Shown here in pieces: positions 27,001-36,526 of a DNA stretch of 64,000 bases (its first letter is position 1; the number at the start of each line of letters is the position of its first letter). Origin of the DNA: Parabacteroides massiliensis (GTDB taxonomy: Bacteria; Bacteroidota; Bacteroidia; Bacteroidales; Tannerellaceae); contig NZ_LT700191.1 of assembly GCF_900155425.1 (NCBI RefSeq), positions 1,697,198 through 1,761,197 of the forward strand. The letters are read 5' to 3'. The notes beneath the pieces were generated by a model that worked only from the letters and a program-made list of their open reading frames with translations, was not told the origin of the DNA and ran no database searches. The translations under genes were made by a program, and so were the position numbers.

Positions 27001-27264
27001 CTGTATGATATCACCATTTTTTACTCCTTCCAATGTGAACTGCCCGTTCATATCGGTCATGCTGCCATTTGTGGTGCCTGTCACCACAACAGTAGCTCCG
27101 GCCATTGGGCCGAAGCTATCTTTTACTATACCAGTGATTTTCCCGTTCTGTTGGGGAAAGTCTACATTCGGTTGTCCGGATGTTACCTCTGCATGGCTGG
27201 CTACAGGATAACTTAATATACCGGCTAACAGGATTAGACTGATCGGTTTCAAGTTTTTCAACAT
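24040..27264 (-). CDS. SusC/RagA-family TonB-dependent outer-membrane transporter
   Basis: A 1074-residue TonB-dependent receptor. Signal peptide (residues 1-25), then a carboxypeptidase-regulatory-like domain ([24 protein letters not shown]...), the SusC hallmark [23 protein letters not shown], a plug with [44 protein letters not shown], and a 22-strand barrel with the C-terminal [13 protein letters not shown] and an aromatic end. It imports oligosaccharides with the SusD partner encoded next. A TTACTTTG box (plus-strand 27383-27390) about 120 bases upstream may be its -7 element. No anti-sigma or hybrid regulator accompanies this pair. Confidence 0.95.
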   Translation of the reverse strand: [1074 protein letters not shown]

Positions 27265-27969
27265 ACTTTATGTATTTAGTTATTTAATAATAGATATATT
27301 CTATTCTATTTATAGTTGTACTTCATTTGAATAGGTTCGTTATATATTTGAAATGACATTTTAGTATCATGTTAAACTTTTGCAAAGTAATGTGATATAA
27401 GATGTGTGTAAAATGGATTATTCTATTATTTGATGGATTATATTATTAATGGTGTATTGGCTGTTGTATCCTTATGTGTGTATTATATACTTGTATATCA
27501 TTTAAATACTGTTTTGCCTTAAATGGGAATGATAGACTGATATTTTATATTGTAATAATGTACTATTATGATAATATGTGGATATTTCTTGTTTTTATTT
27601 ATACAAAAAGTATATATTGAGGAATATAATAATCGAAAAATACAACAAAACGGAACTATAAGATCTTTTACTATATCAAGACTTCGGTAAATTTTTATCG
27701 GGATTTTAAGAGGCATTAAACAGAGAGCCGTTCTCTACAGATGGTTCAATGGATGGGCGCGAAGTCCCGGATTATTACAGAATTGGGTTTCAACCGGAAA
27801 AATAGTTTTTTCGTCATAATCAGGAATATGAAAGCAGTTCCGTTTTGTGTTAGTTTTCCTGTTTTTTGTTCCTGGCAGAATTGTATTCTATTAAGAGAGA
27901 GGGAAGAAAGATTTTTGGATTGTCCGTACTTTTGCATATCGGATTTTGTAAATATAAAACAGAAACAAT
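27265..27969. promoter_or_regulatory. AT-rich divergent regulatory region between susC and GH2
   Basis: About 700 bases without a convincing gene. The first 440 bases are very AT-rich. On the minus strand a TTACTTTG box (27383-27390) is a candidate -7 element for susC. On the plus strand TACTTTTG (27927-27934) fits TAnnTTTG and lies 36 bases before the GH2 start. Short frames here have no recognisable protein pattern. I see no clear long dyad or repeat. Confidence 0.5.
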
Positions 27970-30900
27970 ATGCGTATGGTCAATCTATGTAAAAACAAGT
28001 TGTTCAGTACCGGGCTTATGCTCTTTGTGTGTCTTGGCTTATTGGCCCAGAACAAGGAGATGCGGCGGGTGGCTGCGAACGATTGCGGGGTAACGAATGC
28101 ACAAACTTTCCTGATCAAAGGGGACGACTATACATTGCCGGATTCTTTCACGGGAAGCAAAGAGGCGAAAACCTGTAATTTCGGCGGAACGGTCATCTAT
28201 GCTTTCGATCAGATGGATATACAGGCCGATTACCGGATGGAGGTGGTCTATCTGGCTGACAACCGGAGAGAACAGCGTATCGTGGCTGACGGCAATGAAG
28301 TGCAGGCTCCCGTTGTGCTTGAAAAAGGGAAGGAGCAGCGCTACATGATCGACCTGCCGAAGAAAGCCTACGCTTACGGACAGTTGGTTCTGGTGTTTGA
28401 AGTCTTGAAAGGAGATAATGCGATTGTTTCGGAGCTGAACCTGTATTCGTCCAATCCGGCCCAGTTGAAGCCTTTCGGGGAAGAGCGTAAAACGGAACTG
28501 GCGCATACCCAGGCCTATACGGTGGATACGACTGTTTGTGTGGAAAAAGTTTTACCTGTATATACCATCAAGCCTCGTCAGGTAGCCGGTGTCTATAATC
28601 CGGTCCTGTCCTTAAACGGGACGTGGTTGTTTAATGAAAAGCCTGCTGCCCGTTTTTATGAACAGAAACAGAATGGGCAGGACTGGAAGCCGATCGTGGT
28701 GCCGGGACAGTGGTCCATGCAGGGCTTTAAAGTCGATTCTGCCGGTTTCGGCGGCTATCAGACTACATTCACGTTGCCGGCGGACTGGCAAGGGAAACAA
28801 GTGAAACTGCGTTTCGACGGTGTCTCCAGCGAGTCGGTCGTGTATCTGAATGGAAAGGAAATCGGTTCCCATATGGGGGGAATGACGGCCTTTGAACTGG
28901 ATGTCACGAAAGGGTTGAAGGCGGGTGAAAACCTGTTGGCCCTGCAGGTACGCAGCGAGTCGTTGGCGGATATGTTAGGGAGCCTGACTCAATATGCGGC
29001 ACATCAGTTGGGAGGCATAACCCGTAAAGTGACACTCTTTGCCGTTCCGGATATCCATTTGTCGGATCTTCGTATCGTGACGGATCTGGACGATGACTAT
29101 AAAAATGCAGACCTGAAAGTATATGTGTCGGTAAACAATAGTTCGGAAGACGTACAAAAAGATGTATCGGTTCGCCTTTCCCTTTCCGGACTGCCTGTTG
29201 TCCTGAGCCGGCATATTCCGGAGATTGCCGCCGGGTCTTCCTGGAGCGGTTGGCTGACTGGCAAAGTCGTTTCTCCGGATAAGTGGGATAACGAGCATCC
29301 ATCTTTATATACGATGAAAATCGAAGTCGGAACCTCGGACAAGGTTGTCGAGCAGATAGAGAAACGTTTTGGCTTTCGCGAGATACGGATACAAGGAAAT
29401 CGTTTGTTGGTAAATGGCAAGGCTGTCAAGTTGAGAGGTGTTTGCCGCCATGAAATGCACCCGTTGACTGGACGTGTGATGAATCCTGCCCTGGAACGGA
29501 AGGATGTCGAGTTGTACCGAGATGCGAACTGCAATTTTATCCGTACTTCCCATTATCCTCCTTGTGAAGAGTTACTCGAAGTCTGTGACGAACTGGGCAT
29601 GTTCGTGGAAGTGGAAGCACCGGTCTGCTGGATCGGCCATCATGCGAATGAGAACTGGAAGGTGCTGAACTATCGTGATCCTAAATACTATCCGTATGTA
29701 TTGCAGGCGAATATGGAGATGATTCAGTTCTACCGGAACCATCCTTCCATCATCTTCTGGTCGATGGCGAACGAATCTTACTGGAATAAAGAATTTGCAC
29801 AGGTAGAGGTCTATATGGAAAAAGCCGATCCTACCCGTCCGTTCACGTTCCACGACCAGGCCTATGGCGGGTTCAACAACCAGGGCAGTACGGCCCCGAT
29901 CGCAAATATCCATTATCCGGGTCCCAACGGATATAAGGTCGCCGCCAAAAGCGACCGGCCGATGACGTATGGCGAATACTGCCACCTGAATGTCTATAAC
30001 CGGAGCGAGCTGGTGACTGACCCCGGCATCCGTAGCGATTGGGCATTGGCACTGGCTCCTACGTGGGACAATATGTATAAGACACCGGGCGTTTTAGGCG
30101 GTTCTATCTGGTCTGGTATCGACGATATATTCCAGATGCCTAACGGGAATGCAGTCGGTTATGGCCCCTGGGGACCGATCGACGGCTGGCGTCGCCCGAA
30201 ACCGGAGTACTGGGATATGAAAAAGATATACAGTCCGGTCCGTGTGACAACCGAGGCGCTATCTCCTGCCAACGAACTGGTCATCGACCTTGAAAACCGG
30301 TACACCTATACAAACCTGGATGAACTGCGTATCACGTGGACGTACGGAGAGGAGAAGGGAACGGCTTTCGTAGACCTGGAACCCGGTGAAAAAGGACAAC
30401 TTCGCATCCGGATTGCCCATCCCGAAAAGGCGAATGAACTCTATCTGTCTTTTGCCGATCCCCGCGGCTTTACTGCCGATGAGTATTTGATTCCTGTCGG
30501 CAGACAGGTACAGAACGAATTGCAGGCGTTGCCCGCTACTTCTACCCGCTTGAAAGAAAAGAAAGACCGCTATGTCGTTACCGGAAAAGATTTTAGTTGT
30601 GAGATCAGCCGTGTATCCGGCCAGATACTTTCGGTAAAGAAAGGGAAAAAAGAAATATTGAACGGTGGCCCGTGGCTGATGGCCTTGCCGTTGACAGGTG
30701 GAGGATGTTATCCGAATCATAATGCCAATACGCCTGTGTTCAATGACCTTTGCTCGGACTGGAAAGTAGAAAAAGTAGAGGCAGTCCAACAGGGTGATGA
30801 CATCCTGGTAAAGGTGGCAGGCGCTTATAAAGAGTTTTCCGGTTCTTATGACCTGAGAATAAATGCAGGAGGCGAACTGTCGGTAACCTATTCGTTCGAT

Positions 30901-31383
30901 GCCCTTGAAGAGGTGAATCCGAGGCAGTGGGGACTGGTTTTTGAAGCTCCTGTTTCTTATGATAAGACCTTCTGGCGCCGGGATGGCATGTGGAGCGTTT
31001 ATCCGGCCGACCATATCAGCCGTCCGGTAGGTGAAGCCTGTCTCTTTTATGAAGGACTCCCTGCGAAAGTCGATCCACGTACGGAACCTGCCTGGTCTTG
31101 GAGTATGGATTATAACGAACTGGGAAGTAATGATTTCCGTTCCACCCGCCGGAACATCTGGTATGCCGGCCTGAAAGACGGAAACGGCAGTAAGATTACC
31201 GTCTCTTCCAATGGCAAACAGCATTGGCGCTCTTGGTTGGAAAAAGACAAGATCCGTTTCCTGGTTGCCGATTTTGTTACGGCAGGAAACGAGATGTTCC
31301 TCAGCAGTTATTATGCTCCTTACCGGAAGCCGTTGAAGAAAGGAGACAGGATCGGAGGGAAGGTTGTAGTAAGAGTGGAATAA
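27970..31383 (+). CDS. Glycoside hydrolase family 2 enzyme with extra N-terminal domain
   Basis: A 1137-residue secreted protein with a signal peptide (residues 1-27, cut near LLAQN). Residues 30-180 form a beta-rich domain I do not recognise, possibly carbohydrate-binding. Then comes the GH2 sugar-binding domain (SLNGTWLFNEKP, FGGYQTTFTLP), an Ig-like domain, and the TIM barrel with acid/base about E602 in SMANESYWN and nucleophile about E669 in MTYGEYCHL. The C-terminal beta-galactosidase small-chain-like domain has WRRDGMWSVYPADH. It shares this architecture with the GH2 at 43242, which lacks the extra N-terminal domain. It diverges from the first susC and is followed by the second susC. 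Confidence 0.9.
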   Translation: MRMVNLCKNKLFSTGLMLFVCLGLLAQNKEMRRVAANDCGVTNAQTFLIKGDDYTLPDSFTGSKEAKTCNFGGTVIYAFDQMDIQADYRMEVVYLADNRREQRIVADGNEVQAPVVLEKGKEQRYMIDLPKKAYAYGQLVLVFEVLKGDNAIVSELNLYSSNPAQLKPFGEERKTELAHTQAYTVDTTVCVEKVLPVYTIKPRQVAGVYNPVLSLNGTWLFNEKPAARFYEQKQNGQDWKPIVVPGQWSMQGFKVDSAGFGGYQTTFTLPADWQGKQVKLRFDGVSSESVVYLNGKEIGSHMGGMTAFELDVTKGLKAGENLLALQVRSESLADMLGSLTQYAAHQLGGITRKVTLFAVPDIHLSDLRIVTDLDDDYKNADLKVYVSVNNSSEDVQKDVSVRLSLSGLPVVLSRHIPEIAAGSSWSGWLTGKVVSPDKWDNEHPSLYTMKIEVGTSDKVVEQIEKRFGFREIRIQGNRLLVNGKAVKLRGVCRHEMHPLTGRVMNPALERKDVELYRDANCNFIRTSHYPPCEELLEVCDELGMFVEVEAPVCWIGHHANENWKVLNYRDPKYYPYVLQANMEMIQFYRNHPSIIFWSMANESYWNKEFAQVEVYMEKADPTRPFTFHDQAYGGFNNQGSTAPIANIHYPGPNGYKVAAKSDRPMTYGEYCHLNVYNRSELVTDPGIRSDWALALAPTWDNMYKTPGVLGGSIWSGIDDIFQMPNGNAVGYGPWGPIDGWRRPKPEYWDMKKIYSPVRVTTEALSPANELVIDLENRYTYTNLDELRITWTYGEEKGTAFVDLEPGEKGQLRIRIAHPEKANELYLSFADPRGFTADEYLIPVGRQVQNELQALPATSTRLKEKKDRYVVTGKDFSCEISRVSGQILSVKKGKKEILNGGPWLMALPLTGGGCYPNHNANTPVFNDLCSDWKVEKVEAVQQGDDILVKVAGAYKEFSGSYDLRINAGGELSVTYSFDALEEVNPRQWGLVFEAPVSYDKTFWRRDGMWSVYPADHISRPVGEACLFYEGLPAKVDPRTEPAWSWSMDYNELGSNDFRSTRRNIWYAGLKDGNGSKITVSSNGKQHWRSWLEKDKIRFLVADFVTAGNEMFLSSYYAPYRKPLKKGDRIGGKVVVRVE

Positions 31384-31427
31384 TCGTAAGATTGTCCATC
31401 CTGATCTTGTTATTGTCTATTTTTTGT

Positions 31428-31450
31428 GCAATAGGTTATTGCTTACTTTG
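31428..31450 (+). promoter_or_regulatory. Operator-like dyad abutting a -7 box before the second susC
   Basis: GCAATA-GGT-TATTGC (31428-31442) is a perfect six-base dyad that directly precedes TTACTTTG (31443-31450), a near-consensus -7 box. A TTTG at 31423-31426 is a possible -33. The same TTACTTTG word lies upstream of the first susC. If used, this promoter gives a leader of nearly 300 bases. Confidence 0.5.
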
Positions 31451-31539
31451 CTGTATCTAAGAAAACAAGATTGATTTATTATTGATGAGATTATGTGAGA
31501 GTGTTTCTTAAATAAACAGGACTCTGACGCTGTATAAGC

Positions 31540-31582
31540 GATAAATGCATTTATCCCGGTGCTGAAGGTTTTCACCTTCAGC
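31540..31582 (+). other. Palindrome and hairpin in the susC leader
   Basis: GATAAATGCATTTATC (31540-31555) is a perfect 16-base palindrome. Five bases on, GCTGAAGGT (31561-31569) pairs perfectly with ACCTTCAGC (31574-31582) around a TTTC loop. Both lie in the 367-base space before the susC start. A third small hairpin (ACGGC/GCCGT, 31706-31720) follows. Apart from these and the promoter at 31428-31450 I see nothing in this space. Confidence 0.65.
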
Positions 31583-31750
31583 ATCCAAGAGTTCTATGCG
31601 ATGATTATTAGGGAATTTAGAAAGAAAATGTGTATGCCAAAAAGAAATCCGACAGTATAAGTTAGGATTTTGAAATCATCCAAAAATGTGAGAAAATTTA
31701 TTTATACGGCATAACGCCGTGTTTCATGTTAATTATTTAATTCCATTATT

Positions 31751-34700
31751 ATGAACAAAACAAATGGTGTAAATTATGTCAGATTTCTGCTCGTCGGAGT
31801 TGGATTCTTATGCGTGGAGGGCACGCCTGTTTTGGGAGAAACAGTTATTTCAGATAAGTCTGATATCATGAAAATGTCCATTACGAACGATTCCAGGATC
31901 TCTGGTGTCGTAGTCGATCAGACTGGTCTTCCGGTTATCGGCGCAAATGTGTCCGTGAAAGGAACGACGAACGGGACGATTACGGATATGGATGGAAAGT
32001 TTGATCTGGAAGTTCCTGCCGGAGCCCAATTGGTCGTATCTTATATCGGTTATATCACCCAAGAGTTTGCGGTTGGCAATAAAACGACTTTCCAGATTGT
32101 ATTAAAAGAAGATACTCAAAACCTGGAAGAGGTTGTCGTTGTTGGGTACGGAGTCCAGAAAAAGGTGAATATGACAGGTTCTGTAGCGGCCATTAATTCG
32201 GAATCGTTGGCTAACCGGCCAGTAACCAACGCCTCTACTGCGTTGCAAGGGATGTTACCGGGTGTAACCGTCGTGCAGAACAGTGGGCAACCGGGTAAGG
32301 ATAATTCTTCGATCCGCATCCGTGGTGTCGGTACGTTGAATAATGCAAACCCGATGTATGTCGTGGACGGTTTGATCGTTTCTACGATTAATGACATCGA
32401 TCCGAACGACATCGAGAGTTTGTCTGTATTGAAAGATGCGGCGTCGGCGGCTATCTACGGTTCGCGTGCCGCCAATGGTGTTGTTTTGGTGACGACAAAG
32501 AAGGGTAGTAAAAAAGCGGCTACTTTGAAATATGACGGTTATGTGGGATGGCAATCTCCGACTTCTCTGCCTGAATATCTTCCTTCTCATGAATATGCGG
32601 AACTGTATAATATGGCATTGCGCAATGAAGGGAAGAGTCCTGCTTATACGCCAGATGAAATAGAAAAATTCAGAAATGGCAGTGATCCTGACAACTATCC
32701 AAACACTGATTGGTTAGGCTTGTTTTATAAAGATAAAGGTTTCCAGCATAGCCATCGTGCGGAAGTGAGCGGCGGTAGCGAAACGACTACCTATATGTTC
32801 TCCCTGGGATATTTGGGACAGGACGGTATCATTGAAAATTCCGACTTTCAACGTTATAACTTGAGAGGAAACATCAATACTCAGATTAATAAGTTCTCTG
32901 TTGGGGTCAATTTCTCTTATACTTACGGAAATACAAATGAACCGATCAGTTCCTGGACCGGGGATTTATACCAGATTTTCCGCCAGATAAATCGTATTGC
33001 TCCGTTTGTTCCCTATAAATATTCGAATGGTTATTACGGTTACATTGCCGACGGCAGCCCGATGGCTTGGGTTGAATCGGGTTCGATCCATAATCAGAAA
33101 TACTATACGACTCGTGCTGTTGGAAATGTTGGGTATGAGATCATAAAAGGATTGAAGATACAGGAAGTGATTGGCTACGAACATACGGGAAGTTCTGACG
33201 AAAAGTTCCTGAAGGATATCCAGTACTATAATTGGAAAACAGGCGAACCCAGCCAATATCAGGGACCGAACAGCCAGACGGATGACCGTGAAGATTATAT
33301 GATGCTCAATCTGCAAACCTTATTGACTTATAACAATACGTTCGGTAAACACACCATTGGCGCTTTAGCCGGTTTTTCGCAGGAATACAGCCGCCGGGAT
33401 TGGACGATCGGCAAACGCATCAACTTCCTGAATAACGATCTGTGGGAACTGAATGCCGGTTCACCGGACGGGCAGACTGCAGAAGGTTCGGCTAATGAGT
33501 ATGCCCTACGTTCGTTCTTCGGACGTGTGACGTATGATTATGACAACAAGTATTTGTTCGAAGCCAATATACGTCGGGATGGTACTTCCCGTATCAACCG
33601 GGATACCCGTTGGGGAACTTTCCCGTCTTTCTCCGCTGCATGGCGTATTATCAACGAGCCGTTTATGGAACCAGCATGTGATATCCTGTCCGATTTGAAG
33701 ATCAGGGCCGGTTGGGGAAAACTGGGTAATCAGCAGTTAGGTACTGACAACCGTAAAGCGATCGAATATTATCCGTACCAATCCGTATTGTCACAGAAAA
33801 ACTATGCATTCGGCGGTAAGGTGAACCAGGGAGTCGCTCCGGTCGACGGCGCCAATAATGATCTGAAATGGGAAACGTCCAAGACGACTAATATCGGCCT
33901 GGATATGGGATTCCTCCAGAATATGTTCACGTTGACAGTCGATGCGTATTGGAAAAAAACGTATGATATCTTGATGAAATTGCCCGTAAGCACGCTGTAT
34001 GGGTTGGAAGCCCCTTATCAGAATGCCGGAGAAGTGACGAATAAAGGTATAGAAATGCAATTCGGGTATAAATATGCCCATAAAGATTTCACCTTTAATG
34101 CAACAGCGAATGTGGCTTACAACAAAAATGAAGTGACCAATCTGCATAATGAGGGTGCAAAGATCTGGGATGGTTTCAAATTCAAACAGGAAGGACATCC
34201 TATCAATTCATTCGGCGGTTACGAAGTACTCGGTATTTTTACTGACGAAGATGATCTGAAGAACAGTGCCGTTATCAATCGTGAGCAGGCCGGGTTGGGT
34301 GACTTGAAGTACAAAGATCAGAATGGTGATGGTAAGATTGACGGTGAGGATCGTGTTTATTTGGGTAGCTGGGATCCTTCCTGGACATTTGGCCTGAATT
34401 TGAGTGCTACATGGAAAGGTTTCGATGCTTCTGTCTTCTTCCAAGGAGCAGCCGATGTGAAAGGTTTCCTTCAAAATGAAACGGTCGGACGCTTACAGGG
34501 TAATACGGCTAAGCCGACCGCTCTGTTCCGTGATTCCTGGGATGCGGAAACCAATCCGAATGGTAAATTCCCTCGTCCGTTGACTACTTGGAGACAGAAC
34601 GATTCGGAAACGAATCCATCGGACTTTTGGATCATCAATTCGTCTTATTTGCGAATGAAGAACATCCAGATCGGATACACGTTGCCGAAGAATGTCTGCG

Positions 34701-34861
34701 ACTTTATACGGGTTCCGAAAATCCGCATTTATTATAGTGGACAGAACTTGTTGACTTTTACCGGATTTAGCGATGGTTTTGACCCTGAAGCCCCTGTCGG
34801 TGCCCGTGGTTACTATCCTCAGGTAAAAGTAAATACGTTTGGATTAAATGTAACCTTTTAA
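31751..34861 (+). CDS. SusC/RagA-family TonB-dependent outer-membrane transporter (second pair)
   Basis: A 1036-residue receptor. After a signal peptide it has the regulatory-like domain ([26 protein letters not shown]...), the SusC hallmark [23 protein letters not shown], plug motifs [47 protein letters not shown], and a barrel ending [15 protein letters not shown] and [10 protein letters not shown]. It has diverged clearly from the first SusC in the barrel, so the two pairs probably take different oligosaccharides or different chain lengths. susD follows 11 bases after the stop. Confidence 0.95.
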   Translation: [1036 protein letters not shown]

Positions 34862-34872
34862 ATAGATATATC

Positions 34873-36456
34873 ATGAAAAAATATAGTTTATATGCTGTAC
34901 TGTTACTCTTCATAACATCTTGTAGCAGTGATTTTCTAGATCGGAATCCATTGGATCAACCGTCGAATGAAACATTCTGGAATACGGAAAAAGATGCGTT
35001 GGCTGCTGCAACCGGCTGCTACGAAAAGTGGTTCAGTATGGATGAGGTGGTCTATTTCGATTGTGCTTCCGATAATGCTTACAATCCTTTCCCATGGGAA
35101 GGTTGGCAAGTACAGGCTACCGGTTATGCAACGGCTAACGATTATGGGCAGAATTATATGAAATATGATAAGATTGTTCGTTGTAATAACTTCCTTGCCA
35201 ACATCGACCGTCCGGAAATGAGTGAAGAAATACGAAGCCGTCTGACGGCGGAAGTCCGCTTTTTGAGGGCTTGGCATTATTTTTTGAAAGTGACTCTTTA
35301 CGGGGATGTGCCTTTGGTAAAAGAAGTGCTGGATGTTAATAATTCATACCTGCCTCGTACTCCGAAAGCCGAGGTTGTGAAATTTATTTTGGATGAATTG
35401 AACGAGATCGTTCCCTTACTGCCGGAGACGTATGCCAGTAGTGATGCTGGAAGAGTCACCAAAGGAGCTGCTCTCACGCTCAAAGCCCGTATGGAGATAT
35501 TCGAAGGCGATTATGCTGCTTGTGCTACCACATGCGAGCAGATTATGAAGTTAGGGTATTCTTTGTTCCCTGATTATAAAGGTTTGTTTAAGATCGCCAA
35601 TATGGGTAACGAGGAAGTGATTCTGGATGTCCAATATGTGGAAAATCTGGCGAAGAACTGGGTTCTTGGTGTAATGCCTCCTGCTTCTGTCGGAGGCTGG
35701 TCTTCTATCAATCCGACTCAGGCATTGGTGGATGCTTATGAATGCATAGACGGAAAAACGATTGAAGAGTCTCCTTCCTATAATCCTAAAGACCCGTATA
35801 AAGACCGTGATCCCCGTTTGGCAGCTTCTCTGATTTACCCGGGTTGCCTGTATGAAGGTAGTTATTTTAATCCGATCGATATTAAAGATCCGACCGGTGA
35901 CTATTATGCGCCTTACGGGCGTTCGAAAACCGGTTACCATCCGCGTAAGTACATTGATAACTTGGGTGATTATGCCGATATGTGGAACACGGGAATGAAT
36001 GCGATCGTGATGCGTTATGCCGAAGTTTTGCTGATGTATGCCGAATCGAAGATCGAGTTGAACCAGATAGACGCTTCCGTTTATGAAGCGCTTGATGCGA
36101 TCCGGACCCGCGCCGGTATGCCGACAATAGATAAGGCGATCTATAACAATCAGTCGAAGATGCGTGAACTGGTACGTCGTGAGCGTCGTGTCGAGTTGGC
36201 ACTGGAAGGTCTTCGCTGGTTTGATATCTGTCGTTGGAAAATCGGTGAAGAGGTTATGCCGGGGCAAGTGTATGGCGCACTATTGGGGACGGTCGATGCC
36301 GAAACCGGTGCTTTGAACCTAACAGATGAACGGATAAAAGTTGAAATCCGTCTGTTTGATCCGGCGAAGCATTATTTGTGGCCGATCCCGCAGAGTGTGA
36401 TTGATGCCAGTGTGACCAACGGAGAACCGACCATGGTACAGAATCCTGGATACTAA
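34873..36456 (+). CDS. SusD/RagB-family outer-membrane glycan-binding lipoprotein (second pair)
   Basis: A 527-residue lipoprotein with lipobox TSCSSDFLDRNP (Cys at residue 17). SusD traits are the DFLDRNPLDQPS start, AEVRFLRAWHYFLKVTLYGDVPLVKEV, and the C-terminal VRRERRVELALEGLRWFDICRWKIGEEV with an ending LWPIPQSVIDA typical of the family. Length is in the normal range, shorter by about 140 residues than the other SusD here. It forms the lid of the transporter encoded before it. A strong hairpin follows 38 bases after the stop. Confidence 0.94.
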   Translation: MKKYSLYAVLLLFITSCSSDFLDRNPLDQPSNETFWNTEKDALAAATGCYEKWFSMDEVVYFDCASDNAYNPFPWEGWQVQATGYATANDYGQNYMKYDKIVRCNNFLANIDRPEMSEEIRSRLTAEVRFLRAWHYFLKVTLYGDVPLVKEVLDVNNSYLPRTPKAEVVKFILDELNEIVPLLPETYASSDAGRVTKGAALTLKARMEIFEGDYAACATTCEQIMKLGYSLFPDYKGLFKIANMGNEEVILDVQYVENLAKNWVLGVMPPASVGGWSSINPTQALVDAYECIDGKTIEESPSYNPKDPYKDRDPRLAASLIYPGCLYEGSYFNPIDIKDPTGDYYAPYGRSKTGYHPRKYIDNLGDYADMWNTGMNAIVMRYAEVLLMYAESKIELNQIDASVYEALDAIRTRAGMPTIDKAIYNNQSKMRELVRRERRVELALEGLRWFDICRWKIGEEVMPGQVYGALLGTVDAETGALNLTDERIKVEIRLFDPAKHYLWPIPQSVIDASVTNGEPTMVQNPGY

Positions 36457-36494
36457 TTTTTTGTTAATAATAATAGTACCGGATCTTAACGGAC

Positions 36495-36526
36495 CCCCAT
36501 AGCCTGTGTCTTAACGGGCTATGGGG
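36495..36526 (+). terminator. Hairpin after susD (second pair)
   Basis: CCCCATAGCC (36495-36504) pairs perfectly with GGCTATGGGG (36517-36526) over a 12-base loop, followed by TATTTT. It ends susCD transcription at least in part; the next gene starts 14 bases later in the same direction. Confidence 0.8.

Noticed and set aside
27519-27716. A short frame in the AT-rich divergent region as a small protein gene
   Set aside because: Its composition follows the AT-rich background and it has no start context, conserved pattern or signal.
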